NCBI RefSeq assembly: GCF_018130785.1
Contig: NZ_JAFCJT010000015.1
Location: 99,170 to 163,169, forward strand
DNA: 64,000 nt
Source: Bradyrhizobium liaoningense
GTDB taxonomy: Bacteria > Pseudomonadota > Alphaproteobacteria > Rhizobiales > Xanthobacteraceae
Direction: 5' to 3'
Part shown: positions 9,324 through 17,877 of the stretch, one piece after another
Layout: every line of letters begins with the position of its first letter
How positions within the stretch are numbered: position 1 is the stretch's first letter
Position numbers and translations under genes: made by a program
Notes under the pieces: generated by a model
What the model saw: the letters and a program-made list of their open reading frames with translations, nothing else
The model's database searches: none
Told to the model about the DNA's origin: nothing

Positions 9324-9348
9324 TGTTAACCCTAACGGCCGGTTAACA
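9324..9348. promoter_or_regulatory. Inverted repeat TGTTAACC-9-GGTTAACA upstream of tadD
   Basis: Two perfect 8-bp arms separated by 9 nt, about 53 bp upstream of the tadD start. TTAACC arms resemble CtrA half-sites, but the TTAA-N7-TTAA geometry is absent. Candidate operator for tadD; unproven. Confidence 0.4.
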
Positions 9349-9364
9349 TCAGCCTCGCTGCCCC

Positions 9365-10852
9365 TCACGGCGGCGGCTCGCCACCGAGGGACAGATCGAG
9401 GCCGAGCACCCTCACCGGCTCGTTCAGGTCGTGCAGCAATTGCAACCTCCGCCGCGCCTGAGCAACATCCACGCCCACGCTCGGCATCCCGGGCCATTCG
9501 CGCCGGAGGTCGTCGCGGTTGACCAGCCGCGTCGCACGGAGCTCGTCGAGCTGAACATCGTCAATGCCGAGCACGCCGGCACAGTGCTCGATCAACCGGC
9601 GCAGCAGCAACTTCACCGCGGCCAGCGCCTCGACGTCATCCCTGCGCTCCGATCTCGCGAACTTGCCCTCGATATCGGCCCAGGTATGTGAGGTGACGAG
9701 ATAAGCGTGGAGCGCGCTCGACCAGTCCACCTCGCCGTCGGCATAGAAAGCGCGGCGCATCAGCAGCCGGCGGACCTGTGCCGCGACCTGATCACGCTTC
9801 AGCGTCGCACATGAGGCGATCTCGATCGCCGACTGGACGGCGGGATCGCGGGAAAAATCCCGTCCTGCCGGCAACCTGATGACGCCATCCGGCAGGTTCG
9901 AGTCGAGCAGCCCGAAGACGCCGTCGTTGCGCGGCCGCGAATAGCGCGTGATCGCGAACTGGTGCTCGGTGCGGCCGGCGCGGGACGATGCGCCAAAATG
10001 AATGATGTTGAAGCCGGCATCGTCGCCGGCCTGCCCGGTCGAGGACGGACAGGAGAGCACGTAGATCGTACGCCAGAAGGCTTCGCCGCTCTCGCTCCGC
10101 GTGGCACGCGGATCCGGGATCGAATAGCGGGTCAGCCCCTCGACATGCCGGTGTCCGTGCAGGACCAGATTGACGTTGAGCGACGTCGCCGCTTCGAGGA
10201 AAGTTGCGGGCGCTGCGAGATACATCAGCGGTTCGTCGGGCACGCCGAGAAACCGCTTTCCTTCGCCGGTCGCCTGCGGCAGCGGATGATGGTGCAAGGC
10301 CAGCACGCGCACCAGGTTTTCCGCGGGCTCGGCATAGTCGGCGCGCCCCACGGATCCCATGCTGCCCGCGAGCTCGACGCTCAGCCGGGCGGAATCCGCA
10401 ACAAGCGCGTTGTAGACGCTCTCGTCGCTATTGCCGCTCGCGAGCGTCGTGAGGCTCGCGCGGTTGGAATCCAGCAGCACCAGATCGAGGCCAGCCTGGC
10501 GGTAATAGACGCTCTTCGAGCGCCGCGGCAGATGCAAATAATCGTAGACGTCGTGACGGCCCGCACGCTTGCCCGGGCGCTTGACGTCGTGATTGCCCGC
10601 GACCGCCTGGATGTCGGTGAACAGTCCGGTCTGCCGGAAGGACGCGATGACGGCGAGCGCTTCGTCGAGTGCTCGCGGCGTCGGGTCGTCCACCAGATCA
10701 CCCGTGATCAGCAGAATGCGATCGGGAACTTCCGCGAAGTCAAACATCCTCTCGCGGATTGCGGCACTGAGCGCCTCGGTCGTCGCCAGCAGCCGGCCTG
10801 ACCCGTCCAGATGCAGGTCGGAAATCTGCGCAATAACGAACGCTCTATCCAT
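9365..10852 (-). CDS. Calcineurin-like metallophosphoesterase with unknown C-terminal domain
   Basis: Predicted metal-dependent phosphoesterase of the class III cyclic-nucleotide phosphodiesterase/3',5'-cAMP phosphodiesterase-like superfamily. The five metal-site blocks are visible in order: ISDLHLDGSG (N-terminus), LITGDLVDDP (about 50), AVAGNHDV (about 85), LALHHHPLP (about 185) and LHGHRHVEG (about 235). About 495 residues in all. The last about 200 residues, after the catalytic domain, are not recognised and may be a partner or regulatory domain. I start at ATG 10852 because it leads directly into the first beta strand; a TTG at 10888 is open in frame. The gene stands alone, so the substrate cannot be inferred from neighbours. 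Confidence 0.8.
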   Translation of the reverse strand: MDRAFVIAQISDLHLDGSGRLLATTEALSAAIRERMFDFAEVPDRILLITGDLVDDPTPRALDEALAVIASFRQTGLFTDIQAVAGNHDVKRPGKRAGRHDVYDYLHLPRRSKSVYYRQAGLDLVLLDSNRASLTTLASGNSDESVYNALVADSARLSVELAGSMGSVGRADYAEPAENLVRVLALHHHPLPQATGEGKRFLGVPDEPLMYLAAPATFLEAATSLNVNLVLHGHRHVEGLTRYSIPDPRATRSESGEAFWRTIYVLSCPSSTGQAGDDAGFNIIHFGASSRAGRTEHQFAITRYSRPRNDGVFGLLDSNLPDGVIRLPAGRDFSRDPAVQSAIEIASCATLKRDQVAAQVRRLLMRRAFYADGEVDWSSALHAYLVTSHTWADIEGKFARSERRDDVEALAAVKLLLRRLIEHCAGVLGIDDVQLDELRATRLVNRDDLRREWPGMPSVGVDVAQARRRLQLLHDLNEPVRVLGLDLSLGGEPPP

Positions 10853-11107
10853 TTTGCGCCGCTCATTTGCGAATGCTGCGCCGCTCAAACGATGAGAAGA
10901 ATGCCTTCAACGAACAGGTTAGGCCGGCCATCAAGCCGGGCCGCCGCGTTCTTGCGCTCGACCTCCGCAGAACCGCACGGCACAATTTAAAATATTCGTC
11001 AATAATGCCACAACCGCAGCGCTAGTAAAGCCCCGCGGCCGCGCTTCCGTGAACGCCGGTTCTCAGCATCGATACGAGATCCGCCGGCGACGGTTTCGCT
11101 CACCCGA

Positions 11108-11311
11108 TCAATATTCGATGGCAAGCCGCTTGCGGATTTCGTCGATGCGCTTGTCGAGCGCATCGAACCGCGCGTGGACGGAGCGGTCGTGGAGATAGAA
11201 GACGTAGCCGCCGGCAAGAAATGCGAAGATCCAATGGTGATGCTCGACATAACCGAAAATCGCCTCGACGGCCTGGCCGATGAATGTGACCACGCTCCAC
11301 ACAAATTCCAT
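11108..11311 (-). CDS. Small membrane protein with C-terminal charged helix
   Basis: A 67-residue protein. A very good ribosome site (GGGAGGAAAT) precedes the ATG. The sequence has a hydrophobic N-terminal segment (about 5-20), a short His-rich turn (EHHHW), a second hydrophobic segment (about 28-42) and a charged amphipathic helix (ALDKRIDEIRKRLAIEY) that could form a coiled coil. No family is recognised. It is flanked by about 220-bp gaps and is probably a single-gene unit. Coding status is supported by the ribosome site and composition. Confidence 0.65.
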   Translation of the reverse strand: MEFVWSVVTFIGQAVEAIFGYVEHHHWIFAFLAGGYVFYLHDRSVHARFDALDKRIDEIRKRLAIEY

Positions 11312-11531
11312 TGCAATTTCCTCCCGGCAGGCCTCGTCTTCGGCCGCCGGTCATCTTCTGCACATTTTTCCCAGTCGATCCGGCAGCCGTTGCCGGAACC
11401 TAGCATGGGCTCCTTGCGGCGAGTAGCCGGTCGCCGAACGGTGACCGCAAAGCCGATTGCAGCCGCGGCGAAACTCTGCGAAGTCTCGTCCGTTCGTATG
11501 ACCTGCTTGATCTGATGATCCGGACCCGCCA

Positions 11532-12905
11532 ATGCTTTCTGTCTTCGAGACATCGCCCACCGCCATCCCGATCACCTTCGTCACCAAGTCGAGCTGGGAT
11601 CAGATCGCCGAGACGCTGCCGCTGGCGCAACGCCAGTTCGCCACCGCTAACGCCTTTGCCGCCAAGCCGGGCGGCTATCTTGCGCTGCCCGCGCCGGACG
11701 GCGCGATCGCGCAAGTGCTGTTCGGACTCGAGGACGAGGGCGCGAGATCGCGCGACCTGTTCCGGCCGGGCGTCCTGCCCGGCCTGCTGCCGCCGGGCAT
11801 CTATCGCTTTGCCAACGCACCGCACGATACGCGGCTTGCGTCGCTCGCCTTTGCACTCGGCAGCTACCGCTTCGCCCGCTACCGCAAGACCGACCGCCCC
11901 GCGGCCCGGCTGGTACCGCCCGATGGCGTCGACGCGGCCGAGATCAATCGTGTGGCGGACGCCGCGATGCTGGCGCGCGACCTCATCAACACGCCGTCCA
12001 ACGACATGGGGCCGGAGGAGCTGGCCGCGGCCGCGCACGACCTCGCCGCCGAGTTCGGTGCAAGCTTTGCCTGCACCATCGGCGAGGATCTGAAGACGAG
12101 TTTTCCGCTGATCCACGCCGTCGGCATGGCCTCCGACCGCGCGCCGCGGCTGATCGACATCAGCTGGGGCGATCCGACCGATCCCAAGGTGACGCTGGTC
12201 GGCAAGGGCGTCTGCTTCGACACCGGCGGGCTCGACCTCAAGCCGTCGAGCGGCATGCTGATCATGAAGAAGGACATGGGCGGCGCCGCCAACGTGCTGG
12301 CGCTCGCGCGCATGGTGATGGACGCGAAGCTGAAAGTGCGGCTGCGCGTGCTGATTCCGGCCGTGGAAAACGCGGTCGCCGGCAATGCCTTCCGTCCGCT
12401 CGACATTTTTGCGTCGCGCAAGGGCATCACGGTCGAGATCGGCAACACCGACGCGGAAGGCCGGCTTGTGCTCGCCGACGCGCTGGCACTGGCCGATGAG
12501 GAAAAGCCGGACCTGCTGATCGATTTGGGCACGCTGACCGGCGCGGCGCGCGTCGCGCTAGGGCCGGATTTACCGCCCTTTTACACCAATGATGAGACGC
12601 TGGCCGCCGACGTCGCGCGTTGCGCATTGAAGGAGAACGATCCGTTGTGGCGCATGCCGCTGTGGCCGCCTTACGATGCGTGGCTGGACTCCAAGACCGC
12701 CACCATCACCAACGCACCGTCCGGCGGCTTCGCCGGTTCGATCACCTGCGCGCTGTTCCTGCAACGGTTCGTCGAGCAGGCGAAAAGCTGGCTGCATGTG
12801 GATATTTACGGCTGGACCCCGTCGGCGAAGCCCGCACGGCCCGAAGGCGGCGAATGCCAGGCCGCGCGCGCCATCTACACATTGCTGAGCGAGCGCTATG
12901 GGTGA
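11532..12905 (+). CDS. Leucyl aminopeptidase family (M17) metallopeptidase
   Basis: Two-metal cytosolic aminopeptidase of the M17 family that releases N-terminal residues from peptides. About 457 residues. The C-terminal catalytic domain holds the metal and catalytic residues: VGKGVCFDTGGLDLKPSSG (about 222-240), KKDMGGAA (about 246) and the family signature NTDAEGRLVLADAL (about 305-318). The N-terminal about 150 residues are the less conserved M17 N-domain. The stop overlaps the next gene (an NlpC/P60 peptidase) by 8 bp, so the two are translationally coupled, suggesting joint turnover of cell-wall or other peptides. PepA versus PepB subtype is not resolved. Confidence 0.88.
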   Translation: MLSVFETSPTAIPITFVTKSSWDQIAETLPLAQRQFATANAFAAKPGGYLALPAPDGAIAQVLFGLEDEGARSRDLFRPGVLPGLLPPGIYRFANAPHDTRLASLAFALGSYRFARYRKTDRPAARLVPPDGVDAAEINRVADAAMLARDLINTPSNDMGPEELAAAAHDLAAEFGASFACTIGEDLKTSFPLIHAVGMASDRAPRLIDISWGDPTDPKVTLVGKGVCFDTGGLDLKPSSGMLIMKKDMGGAANVLALARMVMDAKLKVRLRVLIPAVENAVAGNAFRPLDIFASRKGITVEIGNTDAEGRLVLADALALADEEKPDLLIDLGTLTGAARVALGPDLPPFYTNDETLAADVARCALKENDPLWRMPLWPPYDAWLDSKTATITNAPSGGFAGSITCALFLQRFVEQAKSWLHVDIYGWTPSAKPARPEGGECQAARAIYTLLSERYG

Positions 12906-13764
12906 TCCAAGACACGACCCAAGACACGACCCAAGGCTGACGCCGGCGCGGGGCGACCTCGCCGCGAAATATCTCGAAGGCAAGGTGCAGGCCGATCGCT
13001 TCGTCACGGGCGAGGAATTCGAAGTGGTCGATCCGGTCGCGCCCGTGCGCGAGCAGCCGTCCTCGAGCGCGATGCTGATGACCGAGGCGCTGCGCGGCGA
13101 GCGCGTCACGGTCTACGACCGCAACGGCGAGGGCTGGGCCTGGGGCCAGCTCAATGGCGATGGCTATGTCGGCTGGCTGCCCGATGCGGCGTTGATGAAG
13201 CCATCGACCGCCCCGACCCATGTGGTCAGCGCGCTCCGAACGTTCTCCTTCCCCGGCCCCTCGATCAAGCTGCCACCGGCCGAGACGCTCGTGCTGGGAT
13301 CGAAGATCGCGATCGCACGCGAGGACGGCATCTTCGCCGTGACGCGCGACGGACAATATCTGCCGAAGGCGCATCTCGCACCGCTTGATCATCTCGAGCC
13401 GGATTTCGTCGCGGTCGCCGAACGCTTCGTCGGCACGCCCTATCTCTGGGGCGGCAAGAGCAGTTTTGGCATCGATTGCTCGGGCCTGGTGCAGGTCTCG
13501 CTGACATCAGCGGGCATCGGCTGCCCACGCGACAGCGACATGCAGCAGGCGGGCCTTGGCCGCGCGCTGGAGCCGCATGAGAGAGGCAAGCTGCAACGCG
13601 GCGACCTGATCTTCTGGAAGGGTCACGTCGCCATCGTCCGCGATGCCAGCACGATGGTCCACGCCAACGCGCATCACATGGCAACGGTGATCGAGCCGAC
13701 CGAGCCGGCGATCGCGCGGATCAAGCAAACCGGCAGCGAGGTCGTTGCGGTCAAGCGGCTGTAG
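12898..13764 (+). CDS. NlpC/P60 family peptidase with N-terminal SH3-like domains
   Basis: Predicted cysteine peptidase cleaving peptidoglycan stem peptides, probably between gamma-D-Glu and diaminopimelate, acting on imported muropeptides since no signal peptide is visible. About 288 residues: bacterial SH3-like modules (about 30-160), then the NlpC/P60 domain (about 165-288) with the catalytic Cys in FGIDCSGLVQ, the His in KGHVAIVRD and the third polar residue in VHANAHH. It is coupled to the upstream M17 aminopeptidase (8-bp overlap), which fits a two-enzyme peptide-recycling unit. The first about 13 residues are a short tandem repeat (DPRH units). Confidence 0.88.
   Translation: MGDPRHDPRHDPRLTPARGDLAAKYLEGKVQADRFVTGEEFEVVDPVAPVREQPSSSAMLMTEALRGERVTVYDRNGEGWAWGQLNGDGYVGWLPDAALMKPSTAPTHVVSALRTFSFPGPSIKLPPAETLVLGSKIAIAREDGIFAVTRDGQYLPKAHLAPLDHLEPDFVAVAERFVGTPYLWGGKSSFGIDCSGLVQVSLTSAGIGCPRDSDMQQAGLGRALEPHERGKLQRGDLIFWKGHVAIVRDASTMVHANAHHMATVIEPTEPAIARIKQTGSEVVAVKRL
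12907..12935 (+). repeat. 12-bp tandem repeat in the NlpC/P60 N-terminus
   Basis: CCAAGACACGAC occurs twice in tandem followed by a partial third copy, giving DPRH-DPRH-DPR at residues 3-13. The repeat keeps the frame. It looks like a recent slippage expansion. Confidence 0.7.
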
Positions 13765-13874
13765 GGCGTGGACTCATCATTCGCCGCGTCCGCTTGACTC
13801 CCGGAAGGCGGCGTTGAAATCGAGGTCGCCGCATGTCGGCCTTGGGCCCGAAGCGGATTCGCATCTGATGGATG

Positions 13875-14126
13875 TCAGAGGTCGCCATGTTGCTTGGGCA
13901 CATTGCCGGCGCCGGCCTTCGGCTTGGAAATCGGAGGGATGCAGCTACCGAAGCATGGATCGAGCGGATCGTAACGCGACCTCGTTCTCGCGACGATATA
14001 CAGCGCCGCCAGTGCGAAGGAACCGAGCAGCAGCAATATCCACGCAGGTGGCTGACTTGCGATCAAAAGCACTGTTGCTCCAACCAGGAGCAAGGCAACC
14101 GTGCCAGAAGACAGCTTTGCAGCCAT
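13875..14126 (-). CDS. Small hypothetical membrane protein
   Basis: An 83-residue unknown. GGAG lies 6 nt upstream of the ATG. Two hydrophobic segments (about 8-24 and 28-45) are followed by a polar tail with CFGSC (possible disulfide or metal pair) and a Lys/Pro-rich end. No family is recognised. It is convergent with the upstream NlpC/P60 gene. Coding status is moderately supported. Confidence 0.5.
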   Translation of the reverse strand: MAAKLSSGTVALLLVGATVLLIASQPPAWILLLLGSFALAALYIVARTRSRYDPLDPCFGSCIPPISKPKAGAGNVPKQHGDL

Positions 14127-14415
14127 CGCCGACTCCGCGGTAAGCTCTTGGGGCGGATATTACCGTGGATATCGATATATTTGCGCGAAGCCGACTGCGA
14201 CACTCCAGCACAGATGAAGCCGGAAGCCTCGTTCGTTCCCGAGGCTCATTTTCAAGGGAACATACGCACGATCATTCGGGCAACCCGTCACTCGAAAAGG
14301 CAACGCGCCCCGGGCTAGCAGGCATCTCGCAGCGCAACTACGGAACAACGTTACAACTGAGGGATTTGCGGAACGAAACGCGTCGTCAGTCTTTCTCTGC
14401 CTTTGGGAGGTGCCC

Positions 14416-14697
14416 ATGAATTCTCAGGCCAGAGAAGGCGCATGTGCGTTCGCTTGGCGGAACTACTTGCTGCTCCACAGTGGCATCGGCGAGAATGATA
14501 GCAGGCGCGCCGCCCTCTACCGCTACATCACCAATCTTCGCGATACCGGCGAAGATGATTTCGATCTCTTGCAAATTGCCGCAGTCACCTATTTGAAAAA
14601 AATGGATGAATTGCATGACGACCAGTGTGCGCGACTCGCGGCAGATCAAATTTTGGCCGGGTGTTTGGAAGCACGCAATTCACAACCCGAGAGGTGA
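14416..14697 (+). CDS. Small hypothetical soluble protein
   Basis: A 93-residue protein with a strong ribosome site (GGGAGG, 5 nt before ATG 14416). Predominantly helical and acidic in the middle (DTGEDDFDLLQIAAVTYLKK), without signal peptide or membrane segment; two Cys residues are not in a recognised motif. It is followed 37 bp downstream by another small gene in the same direction, so the two may be co-transcribed. No function can be assigned. Confidence 0.6.
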   Translation: MNSQAREGACAFAWRNYLLLHSGIGENDSRRAALYRYITNLRDTGEDDFDLLQIAAVTYLKKMDELHDDQCARLAADQILAGCLEARNSQPER

Positions 14698-14734
14698 CTT
14701 TAGACCATCACGCCAGAGCGAAGGAGCGAGCGCC

Positions 14735-14965
14735 ATGGTAGACAAGACCGGTACTGCAAACCATCTCGCACACGACCCGCAACGGCGCATCGCCGCAGCG
14801 ACAGCAATCGGCATGAACGCCTTGAAACCGATGATCCACTTTCAGGTCTCAATGCTGAGGATGTGGGCCGATGGTATTGAGAGGCTCGCGGGCAATTACG
14901 AAAAGAGGTTGGAAGAAACAGCGACCACGGTCGAGGAACAGTCGGACAAGGAACGCGCCGCGTAG
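14735..14965 (+). CDS. Small hypothetical helical protein
   Basis: A 76-residue protein with AAGGAG upstream of the ATG. It is helical and amphipathic (HFQVSMLRMWADGIERLAGN, then an acidic coiled-coil-like tail rich in Glu). The pattern faintly recalls phasin-like granule proteins, but it is too short for a firm call. Probably co-transcribed with the small gene just upstream. Confidence 0.55.
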   Translation: MVDKTGTANHLAHDPQRRIAAATAIGMNALKPMIHFQVSMLRMWADGIERLAGNYEKRLEETATTVEEQSDKERAA

Positions 14966-15053
14966 ATTAGCGCGACCGGCTGATGCAAGCGCGCTTTGGC
15001 CGCAAGCAGAAGCGTCCCGGGGTTCGCACTATCGCGCGCCCGGGAACGACGGA

Positions 15054-16694
15054 TCAGGTCGCCACCGACCCGTTCCCCGCCGTCTCCAGCCGGAACGCCG
15101 CCGCGAACAGCGCGCGCGTGTAATCCGTCTTCGGGCTCTTGAACAGCTCGGCGGCCTGTCCCTCCTCGACCACCTTGCCGCCGCGCATGACGATGAGATG
15201 GCTGGCGAGCGAGGCGACGACGCGTAAATCGTGCGAGATGAACATGTAGGTGAGATCGCGCCTGCGCTGGAGCTCCCGCAGGAGGTCGACCATCTGCGCC
15301 TGGATAAGCATGTCGAGCGCGCTGGTCGGCTCGTCCAGCACGACGAAATCCGGCTCCAGTACCACCGCCCGCGCGATGCTGATGCGCTGGCGCTGGCCAC
15401 CGGAGAATTCATGCGGATAGCGGTATCGGGTGTCCGCCTTCAGTCCGACGTCTTCCAGCGCCTTGACGACACGCGCCTCACGCTCCTCACGCGACAGCTT
15501 TGGCTGATGCACGGACAGGCCTTCGGCGATGATGTCCGCGACCGACATGCGTGGACTGAGCGAGCCGAACGGGTCCTGGAACACGATCTGCATATCGCGC
15601 CGGTACGGCCGCATCTCCTTGAAACGCAGGCCCTGGATGTCCTTGCCGAGGAACACGATGCGGCCGTTCGAGGAAATCAGCCGCAGCAGAGCGAGCCCCA
15701 GCGTGGTCTTGCCCGAGCCGGATTCGCCGACGACCCCAAGCGTCTCGCCCTTGCGCACGGCGACGCTGACGCCGTCGACCGCCTTGATGTGGCCGACCGT
15801 CTTGCGCATCAGGCCGCGCTTGATCGGAAACCAGACCTTCAAATCGTCGGCGGACATCACCACCGGTGCATTCGGCTGCGGCGGCGCCGGATCGGGCTTC
15901 GGCTCCGCCGCGAGCAGGTCGCGGGTATAGGGATGGTTCGGGGTCCTGAAGACCTGCTCGACCGGCCCCTGCTCGACGATCTCGCCGCCCTTCATGACAC
16001 AGACCTGGTCCGCGATGCGGCGCACGATGCCGAGATCATGGGTAATGAAGAGCAGGCTCATGCCGAGCCGGGCGCGGATCTCGGCGAGCAGCGCCAGGAT
16101 CTGCGCCTGCACGGTGACGTCGAGCGCCGTGGTCGGCTCGTCCGCGATCAACAGGTCCGGCTCGTTGGCGAGCGCCATCGCGATCATGACGCGCTGGCGC
16201 TGGCCGCCGGAGAGCTGGTGCGGATAGCTCTTCAGCCGCGTTTCGGGCTCGGGAATGCCGACCTGCGTCAACAATTCCAGCGTCCGCTTGCGCGCCTCGG
16301 CATTGCTGGTCGGATTGTGGAGCTGAATGATCTCGCCGATCTGCGCCTCGATTGTATGCAGTGGATTGAGCGAGGTCATCGGTTCCTGGAAGATGATGGA
16401 GATATCGCTGCCGCGAATCTCCCGCATCTGCTGCTCGGACTGGTTGATCAGCTCCTGTCCCTTGAAGCGGATGCTGCCCGAGGGATGCGAGGCATTCGGA
16501 TAGGGCAAGAGCTTCAGGATCGAGAGCGCGCTGACCGATTTGCCGGAACCGGACTCGCCGACCAGCGCCACGCATTCGCCGCGCTTGATCTGGAACGAGA
16601 CCTTGTCGACCGCGAGCGTGGTGGCGCCGCCCTGGTGGAAAGCCACCGAGAGGTCGCGCACGGCAAGCAGGGGCTGGTTGATCGCGTCCATCAC
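15054..16694 (-). CDS. yejF: Oligopeptide ABC transporter, double ATPase YejF
   Basis: ATP-hydrolysing subunit of a YejABEF-type peptide importer; both nucleotide-binding domains are on one chain, as usual for YejF. About 546 residues. The first ABC domain carries GESGSGKS (about residue 46), LSGGQRQRVMIA and LLIADEPTTALD; the second carries GESGSGKTT (about 325), FSGGQRQRISIA and FVVLDEPTSALD. The C-terminal oligopeptide/dipeptide extension after the first domain (QVFRTPNHPYTRDLLAAEP) is typical for peptide systems. It is the last gene of a minus-strand operon with two binding proteins and two permeases. Confidence 0.93.
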   Translation of the reverse strand: MMDAINQPLLAVRDLSVAFHQGGATTLAVDKVSFQIKRGECVALVGESGSGKSVSALSILKLLPYPNASHPSGSIRFKGQELINQSEQQMREIRGSDISIIFQEPMTSLNPLHTIEAQIGEIIQLHNPTSNAEARKRTLELLTQVGIPEPETRLKSYPHQLSGGQRQRVMIAMALANEPDLLIADEPTTALDVTVQAQILALLAEIRARLGMSLLFITHDLGIVRRIADQVCVMKGGEIVEQGPVEQVFRTPNHPYTRDLLAAEPKPDPAPPQPNAPVVMSADDLKVWFPIKRGLMRKTVGHIKAVDGVSVAVRKGETLGVVGESGSGKTTLGLALLRLISSNGRIVFLGKDIQGLRFKEMRPYRRDMQIVFQDPFGSLSPRMSVADIIAEGLSVHQPKLSREEREARVVKALEDVGLKADTRYRYPHEFSGGQRQRISIARAVVLEPDFVVLDEPTSALDMLIQAQMVDLLRELQRRRDLTYMFISHDLRVVASLASHLIVMRGGKVVEEGQAAELFKSPKTDYTRALFAAAFRLETAGNGSVAT

Positions 16695-16698
16695 GCCC

Positions 16699-17877
16699 TC
16701 ACTTGAACGTCTTGCGCGGATCGAAGGCGTCGCGCACGGCTTCGCCGATGAAGATCAAGAGTGACAGCATGATCGCGACCGAGAAGAAGCCGGTGAAGCC
16801 GAGCCACGGCGCCTGTACGTTCGACTTGCCCTGCGACAGGAGCTCGCCGAGCGAGGGCGAACCGGGCGGCAGGCCGAAGCCGAGGAAGTCCAGCGCCGTC
16901 AGCGTCATCACCGAGGACGACACGATGAACGGCAGGAAGGTCATGGTCGCGACCATGGCGTTCGGCAAGAGATGCCGGAACATGATCACCGCGTTCGACA
17001 CGCCGAGCGCGCGCGCCGCCTGGATGTATTCGAAGTTGCGCCCCCGCAGGAATTCGGCGCGCACGAGACCGACCAGCGAAACCCATGAGAACAGCAGCAG
17101 GATCCCGAGCAGCACGAAGAAGCCGGGCACCAGCACCGACGACAGGATCAGCAGCAGATAGAGCGAGGGGATCGCCGTCCATATCTCGATGAAACGTTGG
17201 AATCCAAGATCGATCCAGCCGCCGAAATACCCCTGGATACCGCCGGCGGCAACGCCGACGACGGAGGAGACGATGGTGAGGCAGAGGCCGAACAGCACCG
17301 AGATACGGAAGCCGTAGATCAGCCGCGCCACCACATCGCGGCCCTGATCATCGGTACCGAGCCAGTTGTATTCGAGATCGCGGCAGCTCTTCAGGCCCTT
17401 CTTCTCGACCACCGGCTTGCACTGCGCCTCCGTCAACATCCAGGTCGGCGGCGACGGCGCCGGCGTCGGCAGATCGAGATTGTGGGTGTCGTAGGAGTAG
17501 CGGATCAGCGGCCAGACGATGCTGCCACCCTTGTCCTTGATCAACTTCTGCAAATAGGGATCGCGGTAGTCGGCCGCCGTCTCGAAGTCGCCGCCGAAGG
17601 TCGTCTCCGAATAGGTGACGAAGGCCGGCCAATAGAGATGCCCGTCATATTTTATCATGAACGGCCGGTCGTTGGCGATCAGCTCGGCAAACAGCGACAC
17701 CACGAACAGGACCAAGAAGATCCAGAACGACCAGTAGCCGCGCCGGTTGGCCTTGAAGTTCTCCCAGCGCCGCCTGTTGAGTGGCGATGGCGCGAACGGC
17801 TTGCGTGTGGCCGGGACGGCTTCGCCGAGCGGCGACGTCGTCGTGGTCTCGATCGGGGTTGGGGCGGTCAGCGTCAT
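16699..17877 (-). CDS. yejE: Oligopeptide ABC transporter permease YejE
   Basis: Inner-membrane permease of the YejABEF peptide importer. About 392 residues from MTLTAPTPIE: a cytoplasmic N-terminus, a first membrane helix (SFWIFLVLFVVSLFAELIA), the long periplasmic insert characteristic of YejE (about 85-190), and a C-terminal BPD-type permease domain with five helices, ending in AVRDAFDPRKTFK. The frame is open much further upstream, but ATG 17877 overlaps the yejB stop by 1 bp (TGATG) and begins the expected protein. It is 4 bp from yejF. Confidence 0.93.
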   Translation of the reverse strand: MTLTAPTPIETTTTSPLGEAVPATRKPFAPSPLNRRRWENFKANRRGYWSFWIFLVLFVVSLFAELIANDRPFMIKYDGHLYWPAFVTYSETTFGGDFETAADYRDPYLQKLIKDKGGSIVWPLIRYSYDTHNLDLPTPAPSPPTWMLTEAQCKPVVEKKGLKSCRDLEYNWLGTDDQGRDVVARLIYGFRISVLFGLCLTIVSSVVGVAAGGIQGYFGGWIDLGFQRFIEIWTAIPSLYLLLILSSVLVPGFFVLLGILLLFSWVSLVGLVRAEFLRGRNFEYIQAARALGVSNAVIMFRHLLPNAMVATMTFLPFIVSSSVMTLTALDFLGFGLPPGSPSLGELLSQGKSNVQAPWLGFTGFFSVAIMLSLLIFIGEAVRDAFDPRKTFK

